Of a stretch of DNA of 64,000 nucleotides, positions 18,592-26,494 are shown in pieces. A program made the position numbers and the translations under genes. The notes under the pieces were generated by a model. That model was not told the DNA's origin and searched no databases. It saw nothing but the letters and a program-made list of their open reading frames with translations. Every line of letters begins with the position of its first letter. The first letter of the stretch is position 1. The DNA comes from an uncultured Acidocella sp. GTDB lineage: Bacteria; Pseudomonadota; Alphaproteobacteria; Acetobacterales; Acetobacteraceae. The stretch spans positions 5,494-69,493 of the forward strand of contig NZ_CAMIIE010000015.1 in the NCBI RefSeq assembly GCF_946222605.1, written 5' to 3'.

Positions 18592-20082
18592 TTGAGCGAC
18601 ATTTTTCAGCATTTATGGCCCGAATATGATCCAGGCCGTTTCTTTTGCGAACTGACGACGCCGCGCGCCGATGCCGGGCCGGTGCCGCAATGGCTGGCCG
18701 AGCGGTTGCAGGGAATCGGGCTGGAGGCGCTGCGCGCCCGTGCCTCCGCCGCCGAAACCGATCTGATCGATCTCGGCGTCACCTTCACCGTCTATTCCGA
18801 CGCCACGGCGATCGACCGCATCCTGCCCTTTGATTGTATCCCACGTGTGTTAACCGCGCCTGAATGGGATCTGCTGGAGCGCGCCTGCGCCCAGCGCGTG
18901 AAGGCGCTGAACCTGTTTCTGGGCGATATCTACGGCAAGGGCCATGTGGTGAAGGATGGCATCATCCCCGGCGAGCTGGTCTATGGCAACGCCAATTACC
19001 GCCCGGAGATGAAGGATTTCCCGGTCCCCCACGGCACCTATGTGCATGTCTGCGGCATCGACATCATCCGCGACGAGGCGGGGGATTTCCGGGTGCTGGA
19101 GGATAATGCCCGCACCCCGTCCGGCGTCTCTTACGTGATCGAGAACCGGCATCTGATGCTGCGCACCTTCCCGGACCTGATGGCCGGCATCAAGCTGAAG
19201 CCGGTGGATGATTACGGGCGGCGCCTGCGCGCGGCGATGGCGGAGGTGGCACCCGGCGACCATGCCGACCCGCAGGTGGTGCTGCTCTCACCCGGCATCT
19301 ACAACTCCGCCTATTTCGAGCATGTGTTCCTGGCGCGCGAGATGGGCGTGCCTCTGGTGGTGGGGGCGGATCTGACGGTCGAGAATGACCGGGTCTACAT
19401 GCGCACCATTTCCGGGCTGAAGCCGGTGCACACGATCTATCGCCGGCTGAATGACGATTTCCTCGACCCGGAAGTGTTCCGGCCGGATTCCATGCTGGGC
19501 GTGCCCGGTCTGATCCGCGCCTGGAAGGCCGGCAATGTCGCCATCGCCAATGCTGTCGGCACCGGGGTGGCGGATGACAAGGCGGTCTATGCCTATATGC
19601 CGCGCATCATCAAATATTATCTGGATGAGGAGCCGCTGATCCGGAATGTCGACACCCATATCTGCCGCGAGCCGGAGGGGCTGAAATACACGCTGGAGAA
19701 TCTCGACAAGCTGGTGACCAAGCCGGTGGGGGAGAGCGGCGGCTACGGCATCACCATCGGCCCGCGCGCCTCCAAGGAGGAGCTGGAGAAAGTGCGCGAG
19801 ACCATCTCGGCCGATCCGGATAACTGGATCAGCCAGCCGATGATCGGCCTCTCCGTCGGCCCGACCTTGGCCGAGGAGGGCATCGGCCCGCGCCATCTGG
19901 ATCTGCGGCCCTTCATCGTCACCGGCAAGGAAAGCTGGGTGCTGCCCGGCGGGTTATCACGAGTCGCGATGAAGAGAGGGTCGCTTATCGTGAATTCGAG
20001 CCAGGGCGGCGGCTCCAAGGATACCTGGGTGCTGGCCGAGGATTTCAGCAAGGAAGACCCCACGAAGGGAGAAACGCCATGA
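18592..20082 (+). CDS. Circularly permuted type-2 ATP-grasp protein
   Basis: 496 residues from TTG 18592, which has GGAGG 7 bases upstream (18580-18584); the ATG at 18571 has no ribosome binding site. Domain signatures: 'YGNANYRPEMKDFPVP', 'HVCGIDIIRDEAGDFRVLEDNARTPSG', 'VTKPVGESGGYGITIG' (glycine-rich ATP-binding segment) and a closing 'RPFIVTGKESWVLPGGLSRVA'. This copy keeps the acidic 'LEDNARTPSG' and KPVGESGG motifs, so it looks active. Likely forms an amide bond on a peptide or amino acid using ATP. The stop overlaps the next gene (ATGA). Confidence 0.92.
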   Translation: MSDIFQHLWPEYDPGRFFCELTTPRADAGPVPQWLAERLQGIGLEALRARASAAETDLIDLGVTFTVYSDATAIDRILPFDCIPRVLTAPEWDLLERACAQRVKALNLFLGDIYGKGHVVKDGIIPGELVYGNANYRPEMKDFPVPHGTYVHVCGIDIIRDEAGDFRVLEDNARTPSGVSYVIENRHLMLRTFPDLMAGIKLKPVDDYGRRLRAAMAEVAPGDHADPQVVLLSPGIYNSAYFEHVFLAREMGVPLVVGADLTVENDRVYMRTISGLKPVHTIYRRLNDDFLDPEVFRPDSMLGVPGLIRAWKAGNVAIANAVGTGVADDKAVYAYMPRIIKYYLDEEPLIRNVDTHICREPEGLKYTLENLDKLVTKPVGESGGYGITIGPRASKEELEKVRETISADPDNWISQPMIGLSVGPTLAEEGIGPRHLDLRPFIVTGKESWVLPGGLSRVAMKRGSLIVNSSQGGGSKDTWVLAEDFSKEDPTKGETP

Positions 20083-21110
20083 CCCATATGCGCGACCCCG
20101 GGCTGCTCGCCCGCGACGCCGAGGGGCTGTTCTGGATGGCGCGCTATCTGGAGCGCGTCGAGAACATGGCGCGGCTGATCGATGTGACGCAGAGCTTCGA
20201 GAGCCCTGGTTTCGAGACCGAGGCCTGGTTCGGGCTCATCCGCATCAATGCCGACGAGAAGAATTTTCTGGAGCGCGGCTTCTCGGCGGACGCGACGCAT
20301 GTGAAGCGCTTCTATCTGCTGGATAAGGGTAACAGCACCTCCATCCCCGCCAGTCTGGAGGAGGCGCGCACCAATGCCCGCACGCTGCGGCCGCTGATGA
20401 GTACGGAGATGTGGAAGCAGCTCAACGTGTTTCACCGCTTCGTCAGCCGGATCACGCCGGAGGATCTGGAGGGGGACGCGCTTTCGCGCCTCTGCACCCG
20501 GATCAAGGAAGGGGTGCAGGCCCATACCGGCATCACCCAGGGCACCATCTATCGTGACCAGGGTTGGTATTTCTACGAGCTGGGCCGCTATATCGAACGC
20601 GCCGACCAGACCACCCGCATGCTGGACATCAAATTCACCGCCCTGCTGCCGCGCGGGCGGGAGGAAAAGCGCGTGGCGGAGCTGACGCAATGGAACGCCA
20701 TTTTGCGCGCCGCCGCCGGCTATCACGCTTTCAAGCGCCAGGCCCGCGCGCAATTCGCGCCGGAGGATGTGGTGCAGTTCCTGCTGCGTGACCCCTCCAA
20801 CCCGCGCTCGCCGCTGCTCTGCGTGCGGCGCATTGAATCGCATCTGGACGATCTGCGCCGGCATTTCGGCCTCTCACGCGGGGCGGAGGCGCTGGAGCGG
20901 GTGGAGATGCTGCGCGAATTGCTGCTCGAAGCGAAGCTCAGCCATATTTTGGCCACGGGCTTGCACGATTATCTGGATCTTGTTCAGATTCACCTGCAGG
21001 AGCTCGCAGGGGCCATCGGCCGTGCCTTTTTCCGCGATTGGCGGCCCGCGCCGACGCCTGAGCCGTCCTTGCAGGGGCAATCACAGTCCCAATCACAGGT
21101 CAGCGCGTGA
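20079..21110 (+). CDS. Alpha-E domain protein (DUF403)
   Basis: A 343-residue all-helical protein beginning 'LLARDAEGLFWMARYLERVENMARLIDV', the alpha-E hallmark. 'YFYELGRYIERADQTTRMLD' is an internal repeat of the same motif. Alpha-E proteins accompany the type-2 ATP-grasp enzyme and are thought to help recognise its peptide substrate. Start overlaps the ATP-grasp stop by ATGA; its own stop overlaps the GT39 start by GTGA. Confidence 0.92.
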   Translation: MTHMRDPGLLARDAEGLFWMARYLERVENMARLIDVTQSFESPGFETEAWFGLIRINADEKNFLERGFSADATHVKRFYLLDKGNSTSIPASLEEARTNARTLRPLMSTEMWKQLNVFHRFVSRITPEDLEGDALSRLCTRIKEGVQAHTGITQGTIYRDQGWYFYELGRYIERADQTTRMLDIKFTALLPRGREEKRVAELTQWNAILRAAAGYHAFKRQARAQFAPEDVVQFLLRDPSNPRSPLLCVRRIESHLDDLRRHFGLSRGAEALERVEMLRELLLEAKLSHILATGLHDYLDLVQIHLQELAGAIGRAFFRDWRPAPTPEPSLQGQSQSQSQVSA

Positions 21111-22696
21111 GCATCACTGTCAAACCCGAGATCAAGACCGTTTCCGGCGTGCCGAACCGCGCTTCGTCCTTCGCGCGCTTCGCCTGGCCGGCCGGGATCT
21201 TTCTGCTGGCGCTGCTGCCGCGGGTGATCGATCTCGGGCGCCGGCCCTTCTGGCTGGATGAGATGTTCACCTTGCAACGCGCCTCGCTGCAGCCGGGCGC
21301 CTTGGTGGTGAATTCCTTCCAGAACCATCATATGCCGAGCTTCTTCCTGATGCTGGCGCCGCTGACCCATTTCGGCGATCCGCAATTCTGGCTGCGCCTG
21401 CCCTCGGCCCTGTTCGGCGCGGCGGCGGTGATGCTGGTTTATCTGATCGCGGCGCGCATCGCCGGGCGGCTGGCCGGGGTGTTGGCGGCGCTGGTGCTGG
21501 GCTTCTCGCCGATGGCGCTGGCCTTCGCCCAGGAGGCGCGCTCCTACACCATGGAAATGACGCTGATCCTGGTCGCGCTCTACGGCGTCACCCGGCTGAC
21601 GCTGGATCTGCCGGCGGCCAGCCGCAACTGGCGCCAGGCCAACGCGGGCTGGCTCTGCTTCGTGCTGGGGACCGTCGCGGCGCTGGACGTGCTGGGCGAT
21701 GCGCTGCCCTGGTGGCTGGCCGCCAATCTGATCTTCCTTTGCCTGCTCGGCTTCAGCGATCATCGGCGTGGGCTTTTGCGCAATCTCGCGCTGGCGGATG
21801 CCGCCATCCTGGCCCTTACCGCGCCGTTCTATCTGGTGATGCTGCATTTCCAGACCGAGAGCGTGACCAACGCGCTGGGCTGGATTCCGCCGCTGGACGC
21901 ATCCCGACTCTGGTACAGCCTGGGCAGTGTCTATTTCATGCATGTGGCGGATTGGGTTTCCTTCCGCTTCATCAGCCGCGATGCGACGCCGGGCGTGATC
22001 TGGCTGATCGATGCGGCGCTGCTGACCGTGCTGTGCGTCGCCGGCTGGAAGCTGCGCCGCCGCCCGGCGGTGATGGCGATGCTGGCGGTGGCGTTGCTGT
22101 TCCTGCCGGTGCTGTTCGTGCTGATTTCCCTGAAACATCCGATTTTCCTGCCGCGCTATCTGCTCTGGAGCGCGGCGCCCTTCGCGATCCTGGCCGGGAT
22201 TGGCGGGGCGGCGCTGCTGGAGCGGCGCGCGCCGGGCGTGGCCTGGGCCGGGGTGATGGGGGCGGGGGCGCTGCTGCTCGTCAACGCGCTGCCTTATTAT
22301 GCCGCTGAGACCAAGCCGCGCTGGGATGTGGCGGCCCAGATTCTGGCCAGTGACGTGGCGCCAGGGGATATGCTCTATCTCTCCGATGACGGGGCGCTGC
22401 CGATCCTGCAGCATTATCTGCCGGCCGACGCGAAGGCGACGGTGCTGGCCCATGCCGGCGGCGATCTGGCCCAGGCCAGGCAGGCGATCGCTTCGGGCAA
22501 GCGGGTCTGGGTGGTCTATGGCCACGCCGGACAGAATACCGGGACCGCGAAAGAATTCTTTGCCAAGACCAAGACGCTGGGCGAGCCGAGCGTGGTGGAG
22601 GGGGCGGGGCGGCGGATCGCCATCGTGCTCTACGACCCGGCCTCGCATCTGGCTTTCTGCACTCAGCTCGGGATGAAGGACGGGATTTGTAGCTGA
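21107..22696 (+). CDS. GT39-type (ArnT-like) membrane glycosyltransferase
   Basis: A 529-residue polytopic protein with 11-13 hydrophobic segments. The first periplasmic loop has 'RRPFWLDEMFTLQRAS', the conserved acidic site of the GT-C/PMT fold, and 'FAQEARSYTMEM' is the usual second conserved motif. Enzymes of this fold use polyprenyl-phosphate sugars on the periplasmic side; donor and acceptor are not predictable. GTG start at 21107 overlaps the alpha-E stop, which links it to the ATP-grasp cluster, though it is not a usual member of it. Confidence 0.85.
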   Translation: MSITVKPEIKTVSGVPNRASSFARFAWPAGIFLLALLPRVIDLGRRPFWLDEMFTLQRASLQPGALVVNSFQNHHMPSFFLMLAPLTHFGDPQFWLRLPSALFGAAAVMLVYLIAARIAGRLAGVLAALVLGFSPMALAFAQEARSYTMEMTLILVALYGVTRLTLDLPAASRNWRQANAGWLCFVLGTVAALDVLGDALPWWLAANLIFLCLLGFSDHRRGLLRNLALADAAILALTAPFYLVMLHFQTESVTNALGWIPPLDASRLWYSLGSVYFMHVADWVSFRFISRDATPGVIWLIDAALLTVLCVAGWKLRRRPAVMAMLAVALLFLPVLFVLISLKHPIFLPRYLLWSAAPFAILAGIGGAALLERRAPGVAWAGVMGAGALLLVNALPYYAAETKPRWDVAAQILASDVAPGDMLYLSDDGALPILQHYLPADAKATVLAHAGGDLAQARQAIASGKRVWVVYGHAGQNTGTAKEFFAKTKTLGEPSVVEGAGRRIAIVLYDPASHLAFCTQLGMKDGICS

Positions 22697-22745
22697 ACGT
22701 TCCGGGGGTGGGGGCGCTGGCGGTGCATACGCCCGGGCCTTTTTC

Positions 22746-22799
22746 GCCGCTCTTTTGAAAAAAAGCGGCACCAAAAAACTTTTGCAACTTTTTCGAGTC
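22746..22799 (+). repeat. Intergenic repeat family 2, site 1
   Basis: GCCGCTCTTTT / AAAAAGCGGC hairpin (22746-22769) followed by CCAAAAAACTTTTGCAAC. The same hairpin and A/T flank occur near 39127 (+) and 40715 (-). Confidence 0.65.
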
Positions 22800-22808
22800 T
22801 TTGTTCAC

Positions 22809-22847
22809 AAAAAACCCCGCCGGGGCTTTGCCCAGGCGGGGTTTTTT
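22809..22847. terminator. Bidirectional intrinsic terminator
   Basis: A6 tract, CCCCGCC (22815-22821), 13-base loop, GGCGGGG (22835-22841), T6. It ends the plus-strand GT39 transcript and can work for minus-strand transcripts from fpr. Confidence 0.85.
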
Positions 22848-22864
22848 GTGCCGTCGCGGCGCTC

Positions 22865-22970
22865 TAGAGCCTTCAGCTTTTAGCTGAAGGCTCTAGCTTT
22901 CGTTTTGGCGAGCAATTTCATGTGTTTAAGTTGACGCTACCGCGTCAACCTAAACACATATCGCTCTAAC
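22865..22970 (+). repeat. Composite two-hairpin repeat, copy C
   Basis: Best-preserved copy. Hairpin 1 is a 14-bp perfect stem with a TTT loop (22865-22895). The linker is CTTTCGTTTTGGCGAGCAAT. Hairpin 2 (22920-22959) has ATGTGTTTA/TAAACACAT arms around GTTGACGC/GCGTCAAC. It closely matches the reverse complement of 6427-6522. Confidence 0.8.
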
Positions 22971-22980
22971 GCTTTGATCG

Positions 22981-23041
22981 AGAGGCTGATTCACGGTTCA
23001 GCTTGATCGCTTCGCGATTCAATCTGAACCGATCAGGCTCT
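22981..23041 (-). terminator. Long hairpin at the fpr 3' end
   Basis: Nested arms AGAG/CTCT, CTGAT/ATCAG, GGTTCAG/CTGAACC, TTGA/TCAA and ATCGC/GCGAT with a TTC loop. It begins in the fpr stop codon. No T tract follows, so it may protect the mRNA end or be a third hairpin of the adjacent composite repeat rather than terminate. Confidence 0.5.
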
Positions 23042-23813
23042 ATTTCTCCACGAAGGCCTTTTCGATCACATACTGGCCGGGCACCGAATGGCTGCCCTCC
23101 GCAAAGCCGCGGGCCTCCATCATCGCCTGCAGCTGCGCCAGCATCTCCGGGCTGCCGCACAGCATCACCCGGTAATCTTCCTTGTTGAACGCCGGCAGGC
23201 CGAGATCCGCCTCCAGCTTGCCCTGCTCCAGCAGGTCCGTGATGCGGCCCTGGTTGCGGAACGGCTCGCGGGTCACGGTCGGGTAATAAAGCAGCTTCTC
23301 GCGCGCCAGCTCGCCGAAGAACTCGTCTTCCAGCAGATCGGCGACCACCTTCTCGCCATAGGCCAGCTCCGCCACCTCGCGGCAGCCATGCACCAGCACC
23401 AGCTTCTCATAGCGCTCATATGCCTCGGGATCCTTGATCACCGAGACGAACGGCGCCAGCCCGGTGCCGGTGGCGAGCATGGTGAGATATTTGCCCGGCG
23501 TCAGGCTGTCCTGCACCAGCGTGCCGGTGGGCTTGCCGCCGACGATGATCTCATCGCCCGGCTGCAGCTTCTGCAGATGCTGGGTCAGCGGGCCGTTCGG
23601 CACCTTGATGGAGAAGAACTCCAGCTGGTCCTCATGATTGGCGCTGCACAGCGAATAGGCGCGCAACAGCGGCCGCCCATTGATGGGCAGGCCGATCATC
23701 ACGAATTGTCCATTGAGAAAGCGCAGGCCCGGATTGCGCGTCGTCGTGAAGCTGAACAGCCGGTCCGTCCAGTGCCGGACGGCTTTCACCGTCTCGGTAT
23801 ACATCGTCGCCAA
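23040..23813 (-). CDS. fpr: Ferredoxin--NADP(+) reductase
   Basis: A 257-residue FNR of the bacterial short type. FAD-binding RAYSLCS (about residues 50-56), 'FFSIKVPNGPLTQHL', NADP-binding ATGTGLAPFVSV, and the C-terminal YVIEKAFVEK tail typical of bacterial Fpr, which covers the flavin. It passes electrons between NADPH and ferredoxin or flavodoxin, for Fe-S or oxidative stress metabolism. The start is either TTG 23813 (MATMYTE) or ATG 23804 (MYTE); related proteins have two or three residues before 'YTE', which favours the TTG slightly. Confidence 0.93.
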   Translation of the reverse strand: MATMYTETVKAVRHWTDRLFSFTTTRNPGLRFLNGQFVMIGLPINGRPLLRAYSLCSANHEDQLEFFSIKVPNGPLTQHLQKLQPGDEIIVGGKPTGTLVQDSLTPGKYLTMLATGTGLAPFVSVIKDPEAYERYEKLVLVHGCREVAELAYGEKVVADLLEDEFFGELAREKLLYYPTVTREPFRNQGRITDLLEQGKLEADLGLPAFNKEDYRVMLCGSPEMLAQLQAMMEARGFAEGSHSVPGQYVIEKAFVEK

Positions 23814-23933
23814 GGTCTCTTGCTCCGCACAAAAAATCGGACCCGTCCTTAGACGCTCCGGCGGAAAATGTTAACCTCTATTTTGGCAAAGCAGGGGCCG
23901 GAAAAGCAAAAAACTCCTCCGGCCGCCCCTTCC

Positions 23934-24272
23934 TTATAGCGCCGCGCTGCCCTTGTCGTTAGTGCGGATGCGGATCGCCTCCTCGATCTCGGAGACGAAG
24001 ATCTTGCCATCGCCGATCCGCCCGGTCCGCGCCGCGTTCATGATCGCCTCCACCGCGCGCTCGACCAGATCGTCGTCGCAGACGATCTCGATTTTCGCTT
24101 TTGGAAGAAAATCAACGACATATTCGGCGCCGCGATAGGTTTCGGAATGGCCCTTCTGGCGCCCATAGCCCTTCGCCTCGGTGACGGTGATGCCTTGCAG
24201 CCCCACTTCGCCCAACGCGTCCTTCACCTCATCCAGCTTGAACGGTTTGATGATGGCTTCGATCTTCTTCAT
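23934..24272 (-). CDS. glnB: Nitrogen regulatory protein PII
   Basis: A 112-residue PII protein starting MKKIEAIIKPFKLDEVKDAL. The T-loop has 'SETYRGAEYVVDFLPK' with the uridylylated Tyr51 in RGAEY. PII reports glutamine, 2-oxoglutarate and ATP/ADP to glutamine synthetase adenylyltransferase and NtrB. Unusually no glnA follows; fpr is the next gene downstream, 120 bp away. No clear sigma-54 site was seen in the 219-bp divergent region upstream. Confidence 0.95.
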   Translation of the reverse strand: MKKIEAIIKPFKLDEVKDALGEVGLQGITVTEAKGYGRQKGHSETYRGAEYVVDFLPKAKIEIVCDDDLVERAVEAIMNAARTGRIGDGKIFVSEIEEAIRIRTNDKGSAAL

Positions 24273-24491
24273 CGCGTCTCGCCGCCTTTTTTGGCGGGCG
24301 CTCCTGAACCGGTTGCGGGGCCGGGTCGCCCCGGCGGCCTGGGAAACAAGCCGCCTCATCCTGTCATGCGCCATTCCGTGGCACAATGGTCTTGGGGCCG
24401 AAATGGTCCGGCTGGCGCCGATTTTTGCCGTAAACTTGGCGGCGCGGGGGCAGGTGCGCTATGGCCAGTGGCGTTTACTGGCGGAGACGAT

Positions 24492-26441
24492 ATGACCCTC
24501 GCGACCTTGCCGGCCCCGGCGCGCCGCCCCGGACCGATCAGCACAGCCGAATTCGCCGCTTTTTCCGCCCCGCTCCCGGCCTTTTCCGTGGCCCATCCGG
24601 CGCTGCTGCCGCTGGCCCGCCGGCATGAGGCGGAGACGCTGTGGCTGGCCACCCATCAGGTGCCGCCTTGCCTGGCCCGCGCCGCCGCCGCCCGCGCCGC
24701 CGCCCTGTTCGGCGAGGCCGAGCGCGCCGCGCTGCCGCCGCAGGCGCAGGCCCTGCTGCCCGACTGGCTGGCGCCGATGGCCAGCGACATCTCCCCCGGC
24801 CCGGCGCGCCTGGCCGAGCTTTTCGATCTCTCCGCCGAAGAGGCTGGACGGCTGCACGGGCTCTGGTCCTGGCTCGGCACCGCCGATGCGCTGATGGAGA
24901 CCGGCGGCGATATCCGCCTGGCGCGCGACCCGAAAACCGCCCTCAACGGCTATGGCTGCAGCCACCGGCCGCGCCCCTGGGCGATCACCTTCGCGTCCTC
25001 CACCGCCTCCTCCTCCTCCGAGCGCGGCTATATCGCGGCGGACAAGGCGCGGCTGAAGGTCACTGCCGCGCTGCTGCGCGGCATGGCGCCGCAGCGGGCC
25101 CTGGCCGGCTGCATCGGCGCGGTGCGGCGCGGGCTGGGGCGGGCTTATGGGCTGCGCCCTGGCGAGGAGATCGTGCTCGCGGCCTCCGGCACCGATACCG
25201 AGCTGCTGGCCCTCGCCTTGACCCATCTCGCCGGGACCGAGCAGCCGATCCTCAACATCCTGATCGCCCCGGAGGAGACCGGGCGCGGCGTGCCGATGGC
25301 GGCACGCGGCCAGCATTTCGCCGTGGACACCGCCTTGGGCCATGACGTCACGTTCGAGGCGCCGATCGAGGGCTTCCGCCCCGATACCGCCCTGGCCAAT
25401 ATCGCGCTGCGCAACGCCTCCGGCGCGGTGCGCCCGCTAAGCGAGGTCGAAGCCGAAATCGAGGCCGTGCTGGCCGCCGCGCTGGCGCAAGGGCAACGCG
25501 TGATCCTGCACGGGCTGGACCTGTCCAAGACCGGCCTGCTGGCGCCATCCCCGGCCTTTCTGGCGGATCTGCGGGCGCGTTACGGCGCGGGGTTCGATAT
25601 CGTTGTCGATGCCTGCCAGGCACGGCTCTCCCCGGCTGCAGTGCGCGCCTATCTGGGGCTGGAGGCGGTGGTGCTGGTCACCGGCTCGAAATTCTTCACC
25701 GGCCCGCCTTTCGCCGGGGCGGCGCTGCTGCCGGCTTCGGTGGCGCGCAGGCTGGGTACGGCGCGGCTGCCAGCCGGGCTCGCCGCCTATTTCAATCAGG
25801 GTGAGTTCCCGCCCGGCGCCTTTGCCGCGCAGGGTCTGCCGGCGGGCGGCAATTATGGGCTGGCGCTGCGCTGGCACGCGGCCCTGGCGGAGATGCGGGC
25901 GCTGTTGCGTGTTGCCCCGAAGCGCCGGGCAGACATTATTGAGGCGTTCGGCGCGGCGGTGCGCCGGAGCATCGACGCCACACCCGGCCTGGCGCTGCTG
26001 CCCGCCCCGCCGATTGCCCGCACCGCGGCAGACGAGCCTTGGGAGCGCCTGCCCAGCATCTTCACCTTCTCGCTGCCGGCACCGCACGCCCCCGGACGCT
26101 GTTTGACCCCGGCCGAGGCCCGTCAGGTCTATGTCTGGCTGAATACGGATCTTTCCGGCGTGCTGCCGCAGGCGGGCGAGGTGGCGGCAAGGATCTGCCA
26201 TATCGGCCAGCCCGTGCCGCTGGCGCAGCCTGAAGGGGCGGGGCAGATGGGGGCGTTGCGCGTCTCCGCCGGAGCGCGGTTGATCTCGGGCGAGCCCTCG
26301 CATCGCAGCCTGGCGCCTGGCGCGCGGCTGCGGCGGGAATTTGCGGATGTCGGCATCGTCTTCGCCAAGATCCGGCTGATCCTGGAAAACTGGCAGCGCC
26401 TCTGCGCCGCCAACCCCACACCCAGCTATCGCGGCGCCTGA
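24492..26441 (+). CDS. PLP-dependent-transferase-fold protein of unknown function
   Basis: 649 residues from ATG 24492. The centre resembles fold-type I PLP enzymes: IVLAASGTDTEL (phosphate-binding turn), VDACQARLS (the Asp that contacts the pyridine nitrogen) and VTGSKFFTGPPFAG with the Schiff-base Lys at about residue 400. The N-terminal 150 residues are Ala/Pro-rich and unassigned, and the C-terminus 'SYRGA' is short. Longer than standard aminotransferases (about 400). Reaction unknown; a desulfurase or decarboxylase are alternatives. Divergent from glnB. Confidence 0.65.
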   Translation: MTLATLPAPARRPGPISTAEFAAFSAPLPAFSVAHPALLPLARRHEAETLWLATHQVPPCLARAAAARAAALFGEAERAALPPQAQALLPDWLAPMASDISPGPARLAELFDLSAEEAGRLHGLWSWLGTADALMETGGDIRLARDPKTALNGYGCSHRPRPWAITFASSTASSSSERGYIAADKARLKVTAALLRGMAPQRALAGCIGAVRRGLGRAYGLRPGEEIVLAASGTDTELLALALTHLAGTEQPILNILIAPEETGRGVPMAARGQHFAVDTALGHDVTFEAPIEGFRPDTALANIALRNASGAVRPLSEVEAEIEAVLAAALAQGQRVILHGLDLSKTGLLAPSPAFLADLRARYGAGFDIVVDACQARLSPAAVRAYLGLEAVVLVTGSKFFTGPPFAGAALLPASVARRLGTARLPAGLAAYFNQGEFPPGAFAAQGLPAGGNYGLALRWHAALAEMRALLRVAPKRRADIIEAFGAAVRRSIDATPGLALLPAPPIARTAADEPWERLPSIFTFSLPAPHAPGRCLTPAEARQVYVWLNTDLSGVLPQAGEVAARICHIGQPVPLAQPEGAGQMGALRVSAGARLISGEPSHRSLAPGARLRREFADVGIVFAKIRLILENWQRLCAANPTPSYRGA

Positions 26442-26446
26442 AACGC

Positions 26447-26478
26447 AGACAGGGCAGGCCGCGCGGCCTGCCCTGTCT
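26447..26478. terminator. 32-bp perfect palindrome between convergent genes
   Basis: Arms AGACAGGGCAGGCCGC and GCGGCCTGCCCTGTCT, no spacer. It lies between the ends of the PLP-fold gene and the beta-helix gene and probably folds in both transcripts. There is no T tract, so termination is inferred from position. Confidence 0.6.
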
Positions 26479-26494
26479 GATCATGGCGGTGAGA

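Noticed and set aside
24273..24491. Sigma-54 promoter for glnB (TGGCAC at about 24378).
   Set aside because: The required GC at -12 is missing and the motif points toward the PLP-fold gene.
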